Shown here in pieces: positions 40,047-48,690 of a stretch of DNA of 64,000 nucleotides; the first letter of the stretch is position 1, and every line of letters begins with the position of its first letter. A program made the translations under genes and the position numbers. This DNA is from Acidobacteriota bacterium. GTDB lineage: Bacteria; Acidobacteriota; Terriglobia; Acidiferrales; UBA7541. The notes under the pieces were generated by a model. It was not told the DNA's origin and did not search any database. It saw only the letters and a list, made by a program, of their open reading frames with translations. The stretch is from the NCBI GenBank assembly GCA_013287135.1, contig JABDEK010000001.1, positions 16,736 to 80,735 of the forward strand. Reading direction: 5' to 3'.

Positions 40047-41888
40047 CTAAACATCCTCGAGGCGCTTGCCTTCCAGCGCGGTTTGTAGCGCGCCATTCAT
40101 CAAGATTTCTGCCAGATGCATAGTGGCTTGATTTAAGGCGTCGATGCGTTCGCGCATCAATTTGTAATCGGAGCCAGACATTGCTGCGCGCAATTGCGCG
40201 GCCGAATCATCGATGGCGCAGCGTTCATCCGTTGCAAGCTCGCTGGCGCGCGGATGGGCCAGAGTTTTCTCCGTGGCCGCCAGAATGGTCTCGGCTTCGG
40301 TACGCGCTTCGATGACCTGACGCTCAGAAAAATCCTGCTCGGCGAACTCGATGGACTCTTCGAGCATGCGCTCGACTTCCTCGTCGGACAGGCCGTAGCT
40401 GGGTTGAACTTCGATGGTGTGCTCGGCGTTCGTTCGCAAATCGCGGGCAGAAACTTGGAGAATTCCGTTGGCGTCGATCAGGAATTTCACTTCGATGCGC
40501 GCGAGCCCAGCGGGGCCCGGCGGGACTTTCAATTGAAATTTTGCGAGCGAACGGCAATCTTTGGCGAGTTCGCGTTCGCCTTGGAGCACGTGCACGTCGA
40601 TGCCAGTTTGATTTTCCACTCCGGTGGTGAAAAGTTCCTGAGCGCTAGCGGGGATCGTCGAGTTGCGCGGAATAATTTTTGCGACTACGCCGCCCATGGT
40701 TTCGATGCCAAGCGAGAGCGGCGTAACGTCGAGGAGCAGCATGGTCTTTACGCCGGACTCGAGGATGTCAGCCTGCACAGCGGCGCCCAGAGCGACGACT
40801 TCATCGGGATTAAGCTCGCAGTGCGGAGCGCGGCCGAAATAATCGCCGACGGTCTTGCGCACGAACGGAATGCGCGTGGAGCCGCCGACCAAAACAACTT
40901 CTTCCATCTGGCTGGGTGTGAGTTTCGCGTCAGCGAGAGCCATCCTCACCGGCGCCATGGTGCGCGCCACGATTGGTTCAATCCATTTCTCGAATTCCGC
41001 GCAGGTGAGGAGCTCTTCAAACACTTTGCCGCCGGAAACGTTGAAGCGGAGCATCACGCTGTCCTGCGCTGAGAGAGCATGTTTCGCGGCAATTAGAATT
41101 TGGCGGAGCCGCTGGATGTCTTCCGGGCGATTGGCGAGATCGACTCCAAACAACTGAAGGATTTTTTCTCGAACCCTGCGCTGCATCTCGTTGTCGATGT
41201 CATCGCCACCCAGATGCGTGTCACCGTTGGTGGAAAGGACTTGGTAGATGTCGCCTTCGGTGGTGGAGACGAGCTTCAGAATCGAGATGTCGAACGTTCC
41301 GCCGCCAAAATCGTAAACGGCGACGTAGCCGCGTTTCTGTTTGTGCAAACCGTAGGCCAGGGCCGCGGCGGTGGGCTCGTTTACCAGACGCAAAACGTCC
41401 AGGCCTGCGATGCGGCCGGCGTCTTTGGTGGCCTGGCGTTGCGCGTCGTTGAAATACGCCGGGACGGTGATGACCGCGCGGTCAACCGGTTCCTTAAAAT
41501 AATTCTCGGCCCAGGATTTCAGTTCACGCAGGATGAATGCGGAAATTTCCGGTGGCGTGAACCATTTGTCGCCCAGGCTGACGCGGATTACGTTGCGGCC
41601 AGCGGGATCGATGCGGAAAGGGAAAATTTTTAGTTCTTCTTGGACGTCGGCGACGCCGCGCCCCATTAGGCGCTTCACGGAATAAATGGTGCGCTCGGGT
41701 TTGGTAAGCAGAAGAGCGCGCGCCGGTTCGCCGACGATTATCTTGCCATCTTCGTCAACACTCACTACAGAGGGACAGAGCGTGGAGCCGTACGGGCCTG
41801 GGATACACTTCGGCGCGCCCGTTTGCGGGTCGAGGTATGCAATCAGGCTGAAAGTTGTGCCGAGATCAATGCCTACTACGCGTCCCAT
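40047..41888 (-). CDS. hscA: Hsp70-type chaperone HscA
   Basis: ATP-dependent chaperone that, with HscB, transfers clusters from IscU. The 613-aa product has the ATPase landmarks [63 protein letters not shown] and [16 protein letters not shown], and a substrate-binding domain (about 385-510). The IscU signature LPPVK is in the same operon. A dedicated HscA rather than DnaK is favoured by operon context and length (DnaK about 640 aa). Confidence 0.95.
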   Translation of the reverse strand: MGRVVGIDLGTTFSLIAYLDPQTGAPKCIPGPYGSTLCPSVVSVDEDGKIIVGEPARALLLTKPERTIYSVKRLMGRGVADVQEELKIFPFRIDPAGRNVIRVSLGDKWFTPPEISAFILRELKSWAENYFKEPVDRAVITVPAYFNDAQRQATKDAGRIAGLDVLRLVNEPTAAALAYGLHKQKRGYVAVYDFGGGTFDISILKLVSTTEGDIYQVLSTNGDTHLGGDDIDNEMQRRVREKILQLFGVDLANRPEDIQRLRQILIAAKHALSAQDSVMLRFNVSGGKVFEELLTCAEFEKWIEPIVARTMAPVRMALADAKLTPSQMEEVVLVGGSTRIPFVRKTVGDYFGRAPHCELNPDEVVALGAAVQADILESGVKTMLLLDVTPLSLGIETMGGVVAKIIPRNSTIPASAQELFTTGVENQTGIDVHVLQGERELAKDCRSLAKFQLKVPPGPAGLARIEVKFLIDANGILQVSARDLRTNAEHTIEVQPSYGLSDEEVERMLEESIEFAEQDFSERQVIEARTEAETILAATEKTLAHPRASELATDERCAIDDSAAQLRAAMSGSDYKLMRERIDALNQATMHLAEILMNGALQTALEGKRLEDV

Positions 41889-41955
41889 TTTTCCTCTAAG
41901 TAAGAATTCATGGCGAAAGCTTCCTCGACGCTTGTTGTTGCAAAGAGCAACTTAT

Positions 41956-42663
41956 TTAAGCGTCGGCCAGTTCTTTTTGCACGCTGGCTACCAGGTTGCG
42001 GATGTAGCTTCGGCGGTTTAGCGCTAGGTTCATACGAGCCAGTAAGGCTTGCTGTTTCGCTTCATCCGCTCCTGCGTCCAGAGCGGCGTCCCATTCCTGG
42101 CCGATCTGCGAGAGTTCCGCATCCACCTCTTCCAGCTTTTCCTGAAAATTCTTCTGCGCTGCATCGAGGGGCTCGCGTAACGCCGCTAGATCGCCGCCTT
42201 CCGCGCGCGCTTCTCTCAACTCATCGAGAGATTCGTTCAACTCAAAAACTTCCTCGAGCAGTTCGGGGGGGGCCTGCTGCTTGGTGGTGCCTTCTTTTCT
42301 GAGTCCACGGCGCAACAGCAGGTATTCCATGCGCGAAATCGGCTCGCGCAAAGTGCGATAGGCATCGTTCAATTCCGAAGAGCGATTGAGCGAAAGATCT
42401 CGTTCAAACTCGCTGGCGCGCACGAAATTATCGGGATGGAGCTTCCAGCTCAGCTTGTGAAACTCTGATTCGAGCTGCGCGGAATCGAGTGACAATTTTT
42501 CAGGCCAGCCAAAAAAGGCAAAATAATCGGTGCCCGTCGGCAACGGCTGAATTTTGCCGCACGCGGCGCAGAAATGCACTCCTGCGCTGGGGGCCTGACA
42601 GTTCCAGCACTTCGTGCCCGAAGCGTGGCCGGTTTCGTCGCGTTGTGTTTGCGTAACACTCAT
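41956..42663 (-). CDS. hscB: Co-chaperone HscB with N-terminal zinc-ribbon-like motif
   Basis: J-domain partner of HscA. The 235-aa product has the J domain at about 45-125 with DYFAFFGWPEKLSLDS and the essential HPD in LHPDNF, then the HscB C-terminal IscU-binding helices. Residues about 18-40 carry CWNCQAPSAGVHFCAACGK, a four-cysteine motif like the one in eukaryotic Hsc20 and absent in E. coli HscB (about 171 aa). It likely binds zinc and/or contacts the complex. Gap 67 bp to hscA. Confidence 0.93.
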   Translation of the reverse strand: MSVTQTQRDETGHASGTKCWNCQAPSAGVHFCAACGKIQPLPTGTDYFAFFGWPEKLSLDSAQLESEFHKLSWKLHPDNFVRASEFERDLSLNRSSELNDAYRTLREPISRMEYLLLRRGLRKEGTTKQQAPPELLEEVFELNESLDELREARAEGGDLAALREPLDAAQKNFQEKLEEVDAELSQIGQEWDAALDAGADEAKQQALLARMNLALNRRSYIRNLVASVQKELADA

Positions 42664-42744
42664 ATCGTTTTTGGGTTTTTGGCGCGGCTGGGCTCAAAGG
42701 CGCTGCGAACAATGGGGGCTGGGCGGATACCACGCATCACGATC

Positions 42745-43074
42745 TCAGGCGGTGAACGAGCTGCCGCAACCGCAACTACGCGTGGCCTGCGGATTCTGAA
42801 ATACGAAGCCCTGCTTCATCAGGTCTTCAACGTATTCGAGCGTGGTGTTGTGAAGATAGAGGTAGCTTTTTGGGTCCACAAAAATGCGAGCGCCATTCTC
42901 TTCGAACACCTTGTCGCGGTTGCGCGCTTCGGTGTCGAGACGCATCGCGTAAGTGAGTCCGGAGCAGCCGCCTCCTTGCACACCAACACGCAACCCACCG
43001 GAGTCAGTAGGCACGCCCTCTTTTGCCAACAATTCGCGGATTTTAGCCGCCGCTTTTTCGCTTACGTGAATCAT
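42745..43074 (-). CDS. iscA: A-type Fe-S scaffold/carrier IscA
   Basis: A 109-aa A-type carrier. Cys ligands are in GGGCSGLTYAM and SCGCGSSF; the segment VYVDPKSYL is replaced by IFVDPKSYLYL. It passes clusters from IscU to target apoproteins. Its start ATG at 43072-43074 follows a 150-bp gap after iscU, in which I see no gene or clear promoter. Confidence 0.95.
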   Translation of the reverse strand: MIHVSEKAAAKIRELLAKEGVPTDSGGLRVGVQGGGCSGLTYAMRLDTEARNRDKVFEENGARIFVDPKSYLYLHNTTLEYVEDLMKQGFVFQNPQATRSCGCGSSFTA

Positions 43075-43226
43075 GATCCTTGGAATCCTTGGGCTGCAAA
43101 ATCGCTCATCGACCGAAACCCAGCGACTAAGCCGCTTAATTCTTTGGGTGTCCTATCGCGGCTGAAACCACGACCGCAAAGATTCTGACCTCCCAAGCGA
43201 ACCTAGCTGCCCTTCAGAAAAAAAAC

Positions 43227-43655
43227 TTAATGACTTGCAGCCGTTGCGGGTTCGGCCGACTTTGCTTCGGCGTCGCCCTGCTTCTTCTTCCAATCGGTGA
43301 GGGCAGCCTTGATCGCGTCTTCGGCGAGAACCGAACAGTGAATTTTCACTGGAGGAAGCGAGAGCTCACGGACGATGTCCGTGTTCTTGATCGCCAGAGC
43401 TTCTTCCACCGTCTTGCCTTTTACCCATTCCGTAGCGAGCGAGGAGCTGGCGATAGCCGAACCGCAACCGAAGGTCTTGAACTTGGCCTCTTCGATGATG
43501 CGAGTATCCGGATTCACTTTCATTTGCAGCTTCATGACATCGCCGCATTCCGGAGCGCCCACAAGGCCGGTGCCGACGTTGGGATCTTTCTTGTCGAGCG
43601 AGCCAACGTTGCGCGGATTGTTGTAATGCTCGATTACTTTATCGCTGTATGCCAT
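43227..43655 (-). CDS. iscU: Fe-S cluster scaffold IscU
   Basis: The 142-aa scaffold on which IscS and iron build [2Fe-2S] clusters. Ligands: Cys in PECGDVM (with the conserved Asp), FGCGSAIASSS, and KIHCSVLAEDAI; the HscA recognition peptide LPPVK is in SLPPVKIHC. A C-terminal tail of about 15 residues rich in Ala/Glu/Lys is extra. The ATG overlaps the stop of the preceding unknown gene (TAATG). Confidence 0.97.
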   Translation of the reverse strand: MAYSDKVIEHYNNPRNVGSLDKKDPNVGTGLVGAPECGDVMKLQMKVNPDTRIIEEAKFKTFGCGSAIASSSLATEWVKGKTVEEALAIKNTDIVRELSLPPVKIHCSVLAEDAIKAALTDWKKKQGDAEAKSAEPATAASH

Positions 43656-43954
43656 TAGTTGATTCTCCTATCCAAAGTAATAGTGCTGTCTAAACCTTCG
43701 TCAAAAATCACTTCGTCCGATAAAACAATGTTCTCGATGGAAGCCGAACGCCCTTTGCGAACTTCGTCGAGAGTGCGCGTCACGAGTTCATGCTTCACTG
43801 CGAGAGATTCAAGGAAATCGCCCAGCTCTTGCAGCTCGCGAAACCTACGCGAGTTACAGGCGCTCTTGTTCATGTTCGGCGCGAAGAAGACGTCAAACAC
43901 TGGCGTGTCTTCGCTCACCGTGGCATGAACTCCGATGGTCCCTTGATATTTCAT
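43655..43954 (-). CDS. Unknown 99-aa protein inserted in the isc operon between iscS and iscU
   Basis: Not a known ISC component. The protein begins MKYQGTIGVHATVSEDTPVF, followed by PNMNKSACNSRRFRELQELG and SLAVKHELVTRTLDEVRKG, and ends in a strand-rich acidic tail. It contains a single Cys and one His-containing segment, but no obvious cofactor motif. It begins 1 bp after the iscS stop and overlaps iscU by one base, so translation is coupled between two proteins that work together. A role in sulfur transfer or in regulating the IscS-IscU complex is plausible, but inferred only from position. Confidence 0.8.
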   Translation of the reverse strand: MKYQGTIGVHATVSEDTPVFDVFFAPNMNKSACNSRRFRELQELGDFLESLAVKHELVTRTLDEVRKGRSASIENIVLSDEVIFDEGLDSTITLDRRIN

Positions 43955-43955
43955 T

Positions 43956-45185
43956 TTAGTGTTCTGCGCTTACCTGCCAGGTCATTTTGCTGACGTCCAC
44001 GCCCTCTTTCGCCATTTCATATAAAGGTGAAAGTTCGCGCAAGCGTTGCACGGTTTCCACGACGCGATCGGCGACATAGTCAACTTCCTCGGGGGTATTA
44101 AATCGGCCGATGCCGAAGCGGATGGAGGTGTGAGCGAGATCTTCTCCAACGCCGAGCGCCTTCAGCACATAGCTTGGTTCGAGCGTGGCGGAGGTGCAAG
44201 CCGAGCCGCTGGAAACAGCGATGTCGTTGATGCCCATCAAAAGCGACTCGCCTTCGACGAAAGCGAAACTGATGTTGATGTTATGCGGCAAGCGATGTTC
44301 CATCGAGCCGTTGATAAATGTTTCGTCCAGGCGCGACATAATGCTCTCGGTGAGGCGGTCGCGAAGCTTGCGGAGCTTCTCGCTTTCCGCCGCCATTTCG
44401 TTCTGGCAAATTTCGCAGGCTTTCCCGAGACCGATTATACCGGTAACGTTGAGCGTGCCCGAGCGCATGCCGCGCTCGTGTCCGCCGCCGTCGATTTGAG
44501 CGGAGAGCTGCACGCGCGGATTCTTGCGGCGAACGTACAGCGCGCCTACACCCTTGGGTCCGTAAATCTTGTGGCCGGAAATCGACATCAGGTCGATGCC
44601 ATCTTTTTGGACGTCCACGGGAATTTTTCCTACGGCCTGCACCGCATCCACATGGAAAAAGACGCCCTTTTCTTTTGCGATCTTGCCAATCTCGGCGATG
44701 GGCTGGACCACGCCGATTTCGTTGTTGGCGTACATGATGGAGATAAGGATCGTCTTAGGCGTGATAGCTTTGCACAATTCATCCAGATTGATGCGGCCAT
44801 CTTTCTGCACGGGAAGATAGGTGACTTCGTAGCCGTACTTTTCCAGGCGCTTGCAAGTGTCCAGCGTGGCCTTGTGCTCGGTGACCTGCGTGATAATGTG
44901 ATTGCCCTTTTCGCGGTACATCTCCGCGGCACCTTTGATTGCCAGGTTGGTGGATTCCGTGGCGCCGCTGGTGAAAATAATTTCCTTGGGCGTGGCGTTG
45001 ATCAGCTTGGCGATCTGGCCGCGGGCGTTTTCCACGGCTTCTTCCGCTACCCAGCCGAATTCATGGTTGCGGCTGGCCGCGTTTCCGAACTTCTCGGTAA
45101 AATAGGGCTGCATTGCTTCGACAACGCGCGGGTCCACCGGAGTGGTCGCGTGATTGTCCATATAAATCGGAAGCTTAATTGCCAT
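43956..45185 (-). CDS. iscS: Cysteine desulfurase IscS
   Basis: PLP enzyme that takes sulfur from cysteine as an IscS persulfide and hands it to IscU. The 409-aa product has [20 protein letters not shown], the PLP-binding lysine in [25 protein letters not shown], and the mobile catalytic-Cys loop [20 protein letters not shown]. All catalytic positions are intact. It is 9 bp after iscR. Confidence 0.97.
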   Translation of the reverse strand: MAIKLPIYMDNHATTPVDPRVVEAMQPYFTEKFGNAASRNHEFGWVAEEAVENARGQIAKLINATPKEIIFTSGATESTNLAIKGAAEMYREKGNHIITQVTEHKATLDTCKRLEKYGYEVTYLPVQKDGRINLDELCKAITPKTILISIMYANNEIGVVQPIAEIGKIAKEKGVFFHVDAVQAVGKIPVDVQKDGIDLMSISGHKIYGPKGVGALYVRRKNPRVQLSAQIDGGGHERGMRSGTLNVTGIIGLGKACEICQNEMAAESEKLRKLRDRLTESIMSRLDETFINGSMEHRLPHNINISFAFVEGESLLMGINDIAVSSGSACTSATLEPSYVLKALGVGEDLAHTSIRFGIGRFNTPEEVDYVADRVVETVQRLRELSPLYEMAKEGVDVSKMTWQVSAEH

Positions 45186-45194
45186 TCTATTCTC

Positions 45195-45632
45195 CTAAAC
45201 TCTTAACTCAACGACCTCGGACATGCTAGCTTCGTCGGTCATCTGTGAAATTGTTACTTTCCCAAGAACTTCCAGAATACTGTCGTTCACTCGCCGCAGC
45301 GGCTCGCGAATCGAACACCTAGTGGTCACGCCGCACGCGCCCCGCGATGTGATGCAGGAGGTAATAAACAACGGGCCGTCAATCGCGCGAATCACATCGA
45401 GTGCTGAAATCATGGAAGCGTCGCGGGCCAGCGTATAACCCCCGCTTGAACCATGCCGCGCGTCGACCAGTCCGGCCTTTGCCAACTTTTGAAGCACCTT
45501 GGCCATTAGCGGCGTGGACATCTTATAAACCTCTGCAATATCTGATGCGCTGCAAGAGCCGTGGCCGTTGTGAATCGCCAAATGCTTCAGGGCAATCAGG
45601 CCGTAGTCCGCCTTTTTTGATAGCTTCATCAT
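45195..45632 (-). CDS. iscR: Rrf2-family regulator IscR
   Basis: A 145-aa winged-helix regulator that senses cluster status by a [2Fe-2S] cluster and represses the isc operon. HTH: SASDIAEVYKMSTPLMAKVLQKLAKAGLV. Three ligand cysteines occur as C-x6-C-x5-C (SCITSRGACGVTTRCS); E. coli IscR has C-x5-C-x5-C, so the spacing is one residue longer. Two IscR-like operators and a promoter lie upstream, indicating autoregulation. Confidence 0.93.
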   Translation of the reverse strand: MMKLSKKADYGLIALKHLAIHNGHGSCSASDIAEVYKMSTPLMAKVLQKLAKAGLVDARHGSSGGYTLARDASMISALDVIRAIDGPLFITSCITSRGACGVTTRCSIREPLRRVNDSILEVLGKVTISQMTDEASMSEVVELRV

Positions 45633-45644
45633 TTAGATTTCAAA

Positions 45645-45663
45645 TACGACTAAATAAGTCGCA
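45645..45663 (-). promoter_or_regulatory. IscR-type operator 1 (proximal)
   Basis: The half sites GACT and AGTC flank an A/T-rich centre: the core GACTAAATAAGTC fits the type 1 IscR pattern GACT-R-WWW-Y-AGTC with one mismatch. It starts 13 bp upstream of iscR and just downstream of the -10, so a bound regulator would block initiation. Confidence 0.7.
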
Positions 45664-45668
45664 CTTGA

Positions 45669-45698
45669 ATTGTAAGGCCGGCCCGCACAACTTGTCAA
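45669..45698 (-). promoter_or_regulatory. isc operon promoter
   Basis: TTGACA (45693-45698), an 18-bp spacer and TACAAT (45669-45674) on the minus strand. The start of transcription is predicted within the proximal IscR operator. Confidence 0.8.
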
Positions 45699-45740
45699 GC
45701 TAGGCTGCGGCTGCAAACCTTGATTCCACAATAGCTTAAT

Positions 45741-45761
45741 ACACGACCATTTTAGTCGTGT
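45741..45761. promoter_or_regulatory. IscR-type operator 2 (distal)
   Basis: Perfect inverted repeat ACACGAC-N7-GTCGTGT; the core GACCATTTTAGTC matches the type 1 IscR pattern with one mismatch. It lies about 45 bp upstream of the isc -35 element and about 140 bp upstream of coaD, so it could influence either gene. Confidence 0.6.
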
Positions 45762-45886
45762 TGGTCAAACTGGATTCAGGGAATGGGTGGAAAGCGGGGC
45801 TGAACGGGCGGAATCGCTCGGGGAACGGTTTTTGAGCAACTGCGGACAGGAGGGCGACTCGGATTCTCTGGGAGCCAATTACAGCC

Positions 45887-45892
45887 TATAAT
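45887..45892 (+). promoter_or_regulatory. -10 element of coaD, suggests a leaderless transcript
   Basis: TATAAT ends 6 bp before the ATG at 45899. Transcription would begin at or next to the start codon; no convincing -35 element is seen. Confidence 0.5.
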
Positions 45893-45898
45893 TTTTGA

Positions 45899-46423
45899 AT
45901 GCAATGCTTTAGAATTACGCGCCAAATGGCTTCTGAGGGCAACAAACCAGTGATCGCCATCTATCCGGGCTCGTTCGATCCAGTGACGAACGGGCACCTG
46001 GATCTGATCGCTCGCGGGGCCATGATTTTCGACAAGCTCATCGTGGCAGTTGCCCACAACCTGGAGAAGGACCCCCTTTTCGCAGTGAAAGAACGTGTGG
46101 AGCTGCTGGAGACGGTGACCTTCGACTGGAAAAATGTTGAGGTAGATGTATTCGACGGCTTGCTCATGGATTATGCCCGCTCGAAGAATGCGCGAGTGGT
46201 GGTTCGCGGTATCCGGGCCGTCTCCGATTACGAATATGAATTGCAAATGGCCATGATGAATCGCCACATCGAGCCATCGGTTGAAACTGTGTTTATGCTG
46301 CCGGCGCAGCAGTACAGCTACTTGAGTTCGCGATTAGTAAAGGAACTCGCTAGATTGGGCGGGACAATTAAGGATTTGGTGCCGCCGATTGTGGAAGAAC
46401 GGCTGCGCGCGAAAGTGAGCTAA
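45899..46423 (+). CDS. coaD: Phosphopantetheine adenylyltransferase
   Basis: Adds AMP to 4'-phosphopantetheine in coenzyme A synthesis. The 174-aa frame contains IAIYPGSFDPVTNGHLDLI (with the T/HxGH-type nucleotidyltransferase motif), VVRGIRAVSDYEYELQMAMMN and YSYLSSRLVKELARLGG. The N-terminus is uncertain: the usual family start would be the ATG at 45926 (MASEGNKPVIAIYPG), but it has no Shine-Dalgarno, and the TATAAT at 45887 places transcription at the upstream ATG. coaBC is in the same window, so two CoA steps are present. Confidence 0.95.
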   Translation: MQCFRITRQMASEGNKPVIAIYPGSFDPVTNGHLDLIARGAMIFDKLIVAVAHNLEKDPLFAVKERVELLETVTFDWKNVEVDVFDGLLMDYARSKNARVVVRGIRAVSDYEYELQMAMMNRHIEPSVETVFMLPAQQYSYLSSRLVKELARLGGTIKDLVPPIVEERLRAKVS

Positions 46424-46432
46424 GGACGAACA

Positions 46433-47644
46433 ATGGAACTTGCGACGGGGAGAAAAATGGAAGAAACCATCCGACTTGCGGACCGCGTTAATCGCATCAG
46501 CGTCTCGCAAACGATGGTGGTGCTGCAGGAAGCGGAGAAACTGAAGGCGCAGGGAGTAGATGTGGCAGACTTCGGTCCTGGGGAGCCGGATTTCCCCACC
46601 CCGGAGCACATCAAGCGCGCTGCAATCAAGGCTCTAGACGACAATCGCACGAAATATACTCCGGTGGCGGGTATCGCGCTGTTGCGGCAGGCCATCTGCG
46701 ATTGGCACGGCGCGCAATTGGGATCGTCGTATCAGCCGGCGGAGTGCGTGGTGAATACCGGCGGCAAGCACGCGATTTTCAATGCGGTTTGCTCGCTGAT
46801 TAATTCAGGAGACGAAGTAATCATCGGTGCGCCTTACTGGGTTAGCTATCCCGACATCATTCAGTATGCGGGCGGCAAACCGGTGGTAGTTCCAACGCGG
46901 GCTGAGGAGGAATTCATTTTACGCGCTGCCGAAGTGGAAAAGGCAATTACCGCGCGAACGCGCATGGTGATCGTGAATTCTCCGAGCAATCCCACGGGCG
47001 CGGTGATCCCGCCGGATGAATTCGCAAAGATTTTGGACGTTTGTAAGCGGCGGCATGTCTGGCTGCTGTCCGACGAGTGCTATTCGCATTTCACCTACGG
47101 CGAAGCGAAGCCGTTTTCCATCGCGAGCGTAGCGGGCGCAAAAGAAAATACGATTATCGCGGGATCCTTTTCGAAAACTTTTGCAATGACTGGCTGGCGC
47201 ATGGGCTATGTGCTGGCGCCCAAGCCGCTGGTGGATGCTGTGGCGAAGCTGCAGAGCCAGTCCACTTCGAATCCTAATTCAATCGCGCAATATGCTGCGT
47301 TAGAGGCAATGCGCGGAGGGATGGATACGGTTGTGACCATGCTGGCGGAATACGCGCGGCGTCGCGAAAGTATTCTGGCAGGGTTGCGCGCCATCCCGGG
47401 GATTACTTGCGCCACACCGCATGGCGCGTTCTACGCGTTTCCTAACATTAGCGCGCACTTCAACAAACAAATGCCGGACGACCTGGCCGCCGCTAAGCAG
47501 CTTCTGGAGCGCGAGCATCTAGCGGTTGTTCCGGGCGAACCTTTTGGCGCACCAGGATACATTCGCATTTCGTATGCTACGTCTATGGAGCGAATCCAAG
47601 AAGGCCTGCGGCGATTCGGGCGCTTCTTCGGCCGTGCGGCGTGA
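46433..47644 (+). CDS. Pyridoxal-phosphate-dependent aminotransferase, aspartate aminotransferase class I
   Basis: A 403-aa class I/II aminotransferase of the AAT Ib type: FGPGEPDFPTPEHIK, KYTPVAGIALLRQAI, VNTGGKHAIFNAV, IVNSPSNPTGAVI, and the PLP lysine in GSFSKTFAMTGWRMGYVLAPK. Substrate arginine in the C-terminal YIRISYATS. Aspartate/2-oxoglutarate (or a related amino acid) as the substrate is inferred from the family. The stop is shared with the manA start (GTGA). Confidence 0.93.
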   Translation: MELATGRKMEETIRLADRVNRISVSQTMVVLQEAEKLKAQGVDVADFGPGEPDFPTPEHIKRAAIKALDDNRTKYTPVAGIALLRQAICDWHGAQLGSSYQPAECVVNTGGKHAIFNAVCSLINSGDEVIIGAPYWVSYPDIIQYAGGKPVVVPTRAEEEFILRAAEVEKAITARTRMVIVNSPSNPTGAVIPPDEFAKILDVCKRRHVWLLSDECYSHFTYGEAKPFSIASVAGAKENTIIAGSFSKTFAMTGWRMGYVLAPKPLVDAVAKLQSQSTSNPNSIAQYAALEAMRGGMDTVVTMLAEYARRRESILAGLRAIPGITCATPHGAFYAFPNISAHFNKQMPDDLAAAKQLLEREHLAVVPGEPFGAPGYIRISYATSMERIQEGLRRFGRFFGRAA

Positions 47645-48690
47645 AACTTTGTCCGGCGCGACTGGAGCCGGTTTTTAGCCCGCGCCCCTGGGGCGCACAG
47701 AGCCTGGCGCCATTCTTCCCTGAAAAATCGGATCTGACAGAGCCACTCGGCGAGGCTTGGCTGACTGGCAACGACTGCATCTTTGCCAACGGGCCGTATG
47801 CGGGCAAAAAGCTCGCGGACGCCTGGCGAGAAATGCCGGTGGAATGGACGGGAAGTTCTGCGCGCGGGTCTGCGTTTCCTCTTCTGGTAAAATTTCTTTT
47901 TGTGGAAGACAAGCTTTCCGTCCAGGTGCATCCGGACGACGATTATGCTGCGCGGCATGAACAAGCTGCGGGTGGTCGCGGCAAAACGGAAATGTGGTAT
48001 GTCGTGCGAGCGCGGGAAGGTTCGGAAGTGATGGTCGGGCTGAAGCCAGGAGTGGATCGCGAGAAATTCGCCCGCGCGATTCAAGATGGAACGGTGGAAG
48101 AGTGCCTTCGTCACGTGGAACTTCTTGCAGGCGATGCGATTTTTGTTCCGGCTGGCACAGCGCATACCATCGGACCAGGATTCGTCCTTTGCGAAATTCA
48201 AGAACACTCTGACCTAACTTATCGCGTGTACGATTACGATCGGCGCGATGCGAAGGGACAGGTGCGTCCGCTGCATATTGAAAAAGCGTTAGAGACGATT
48301 CAGTTCGGCGAACAAAAGGGCGGAAAGATTGAGCCTGTTCGGATCGAGCGCAATTCGTTGGCGACAACCTACTTTGCCGCTTGCCGATATTTTGTTACGG
48401 AGAAATGGGAATTTGATAGGAGTCTTAGTCGGAGAGTGCGGCCTGAGCTGTTCGAGTTACTCATTTTTTTGGGCGGTAGCGGCGAGATTCACTGGGACGG
48501 CGGCACGGTTAAATATGGACCGGCGCAAGTCTGGTTGCTTCCAGCGGGGCTGGGAACATATGACTTGAGGCCGGGCTTGGATTCGCAAGTATTGCGCGCG
48601 TACGTGCCGGTGGATATGGATGCATGGGGGAGGGAGTTGGAGAATCAGGGGGTTGGTAAAAAAGATTGGTCGCGGCTGGTGCATCTGTGA
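47641..48690 (+). CDS. manA: Mannose-6-phosphate isomerase, class I
   Basis: Interconverts fructose-6-phosphate and mannose-6-phosphate. The 349-aa zinc cupin has RPWGAQSLAPFF, LLVKFLFVEDKLSVQVHPDDDYA (zinc ligands Q and H), KTEMWYVVRARE and FVPAGTAHTIGPGFVLCEIQEHSDLTYRVYDYDR. It is of the short bacterial type. GTG start at 47641 overlapping the aminotransferase stop. With manC and the phosphohexomutase it provides GDP-mannose. Confidence 0.94.
   Translation: MKLCPARLEPVFSPRPWGAQSLAPFFPEKSDLTEPLGEAWLTGNDCIFANGPYAGKKLADAWREMPVEWTGSSARGSAFPLLVKFLFVEDKLSVQVHPDDDYAARHEQAAGGRGKTEMWYVVRAREGSEVMVGLKPGVDREKFARAIQDGTVEECLRHVELLAGDAIFVPAGTAHTIGPGFVLCEIQEHSDLTYRVYDYDRRDAKGQVRPLHIEKALETIQFGEQKGGKIEPVRIERNSLATTYFAACRYFVTEKWEFDRSLSRRVRPELFELLIFLGGSGEIHWDGGTVKYGPAQVWLLPAGLGTYDLRPGLDSQVLRAYVPVDMDAWGRELENQGVGKKDWSRLVHL

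Noticed and set aside
44046..45206. Long plus-strand frame opposite iscS
   Set aside because: It is the mirror of a GC-rich gene with full catalytic motifs; it has none itself.
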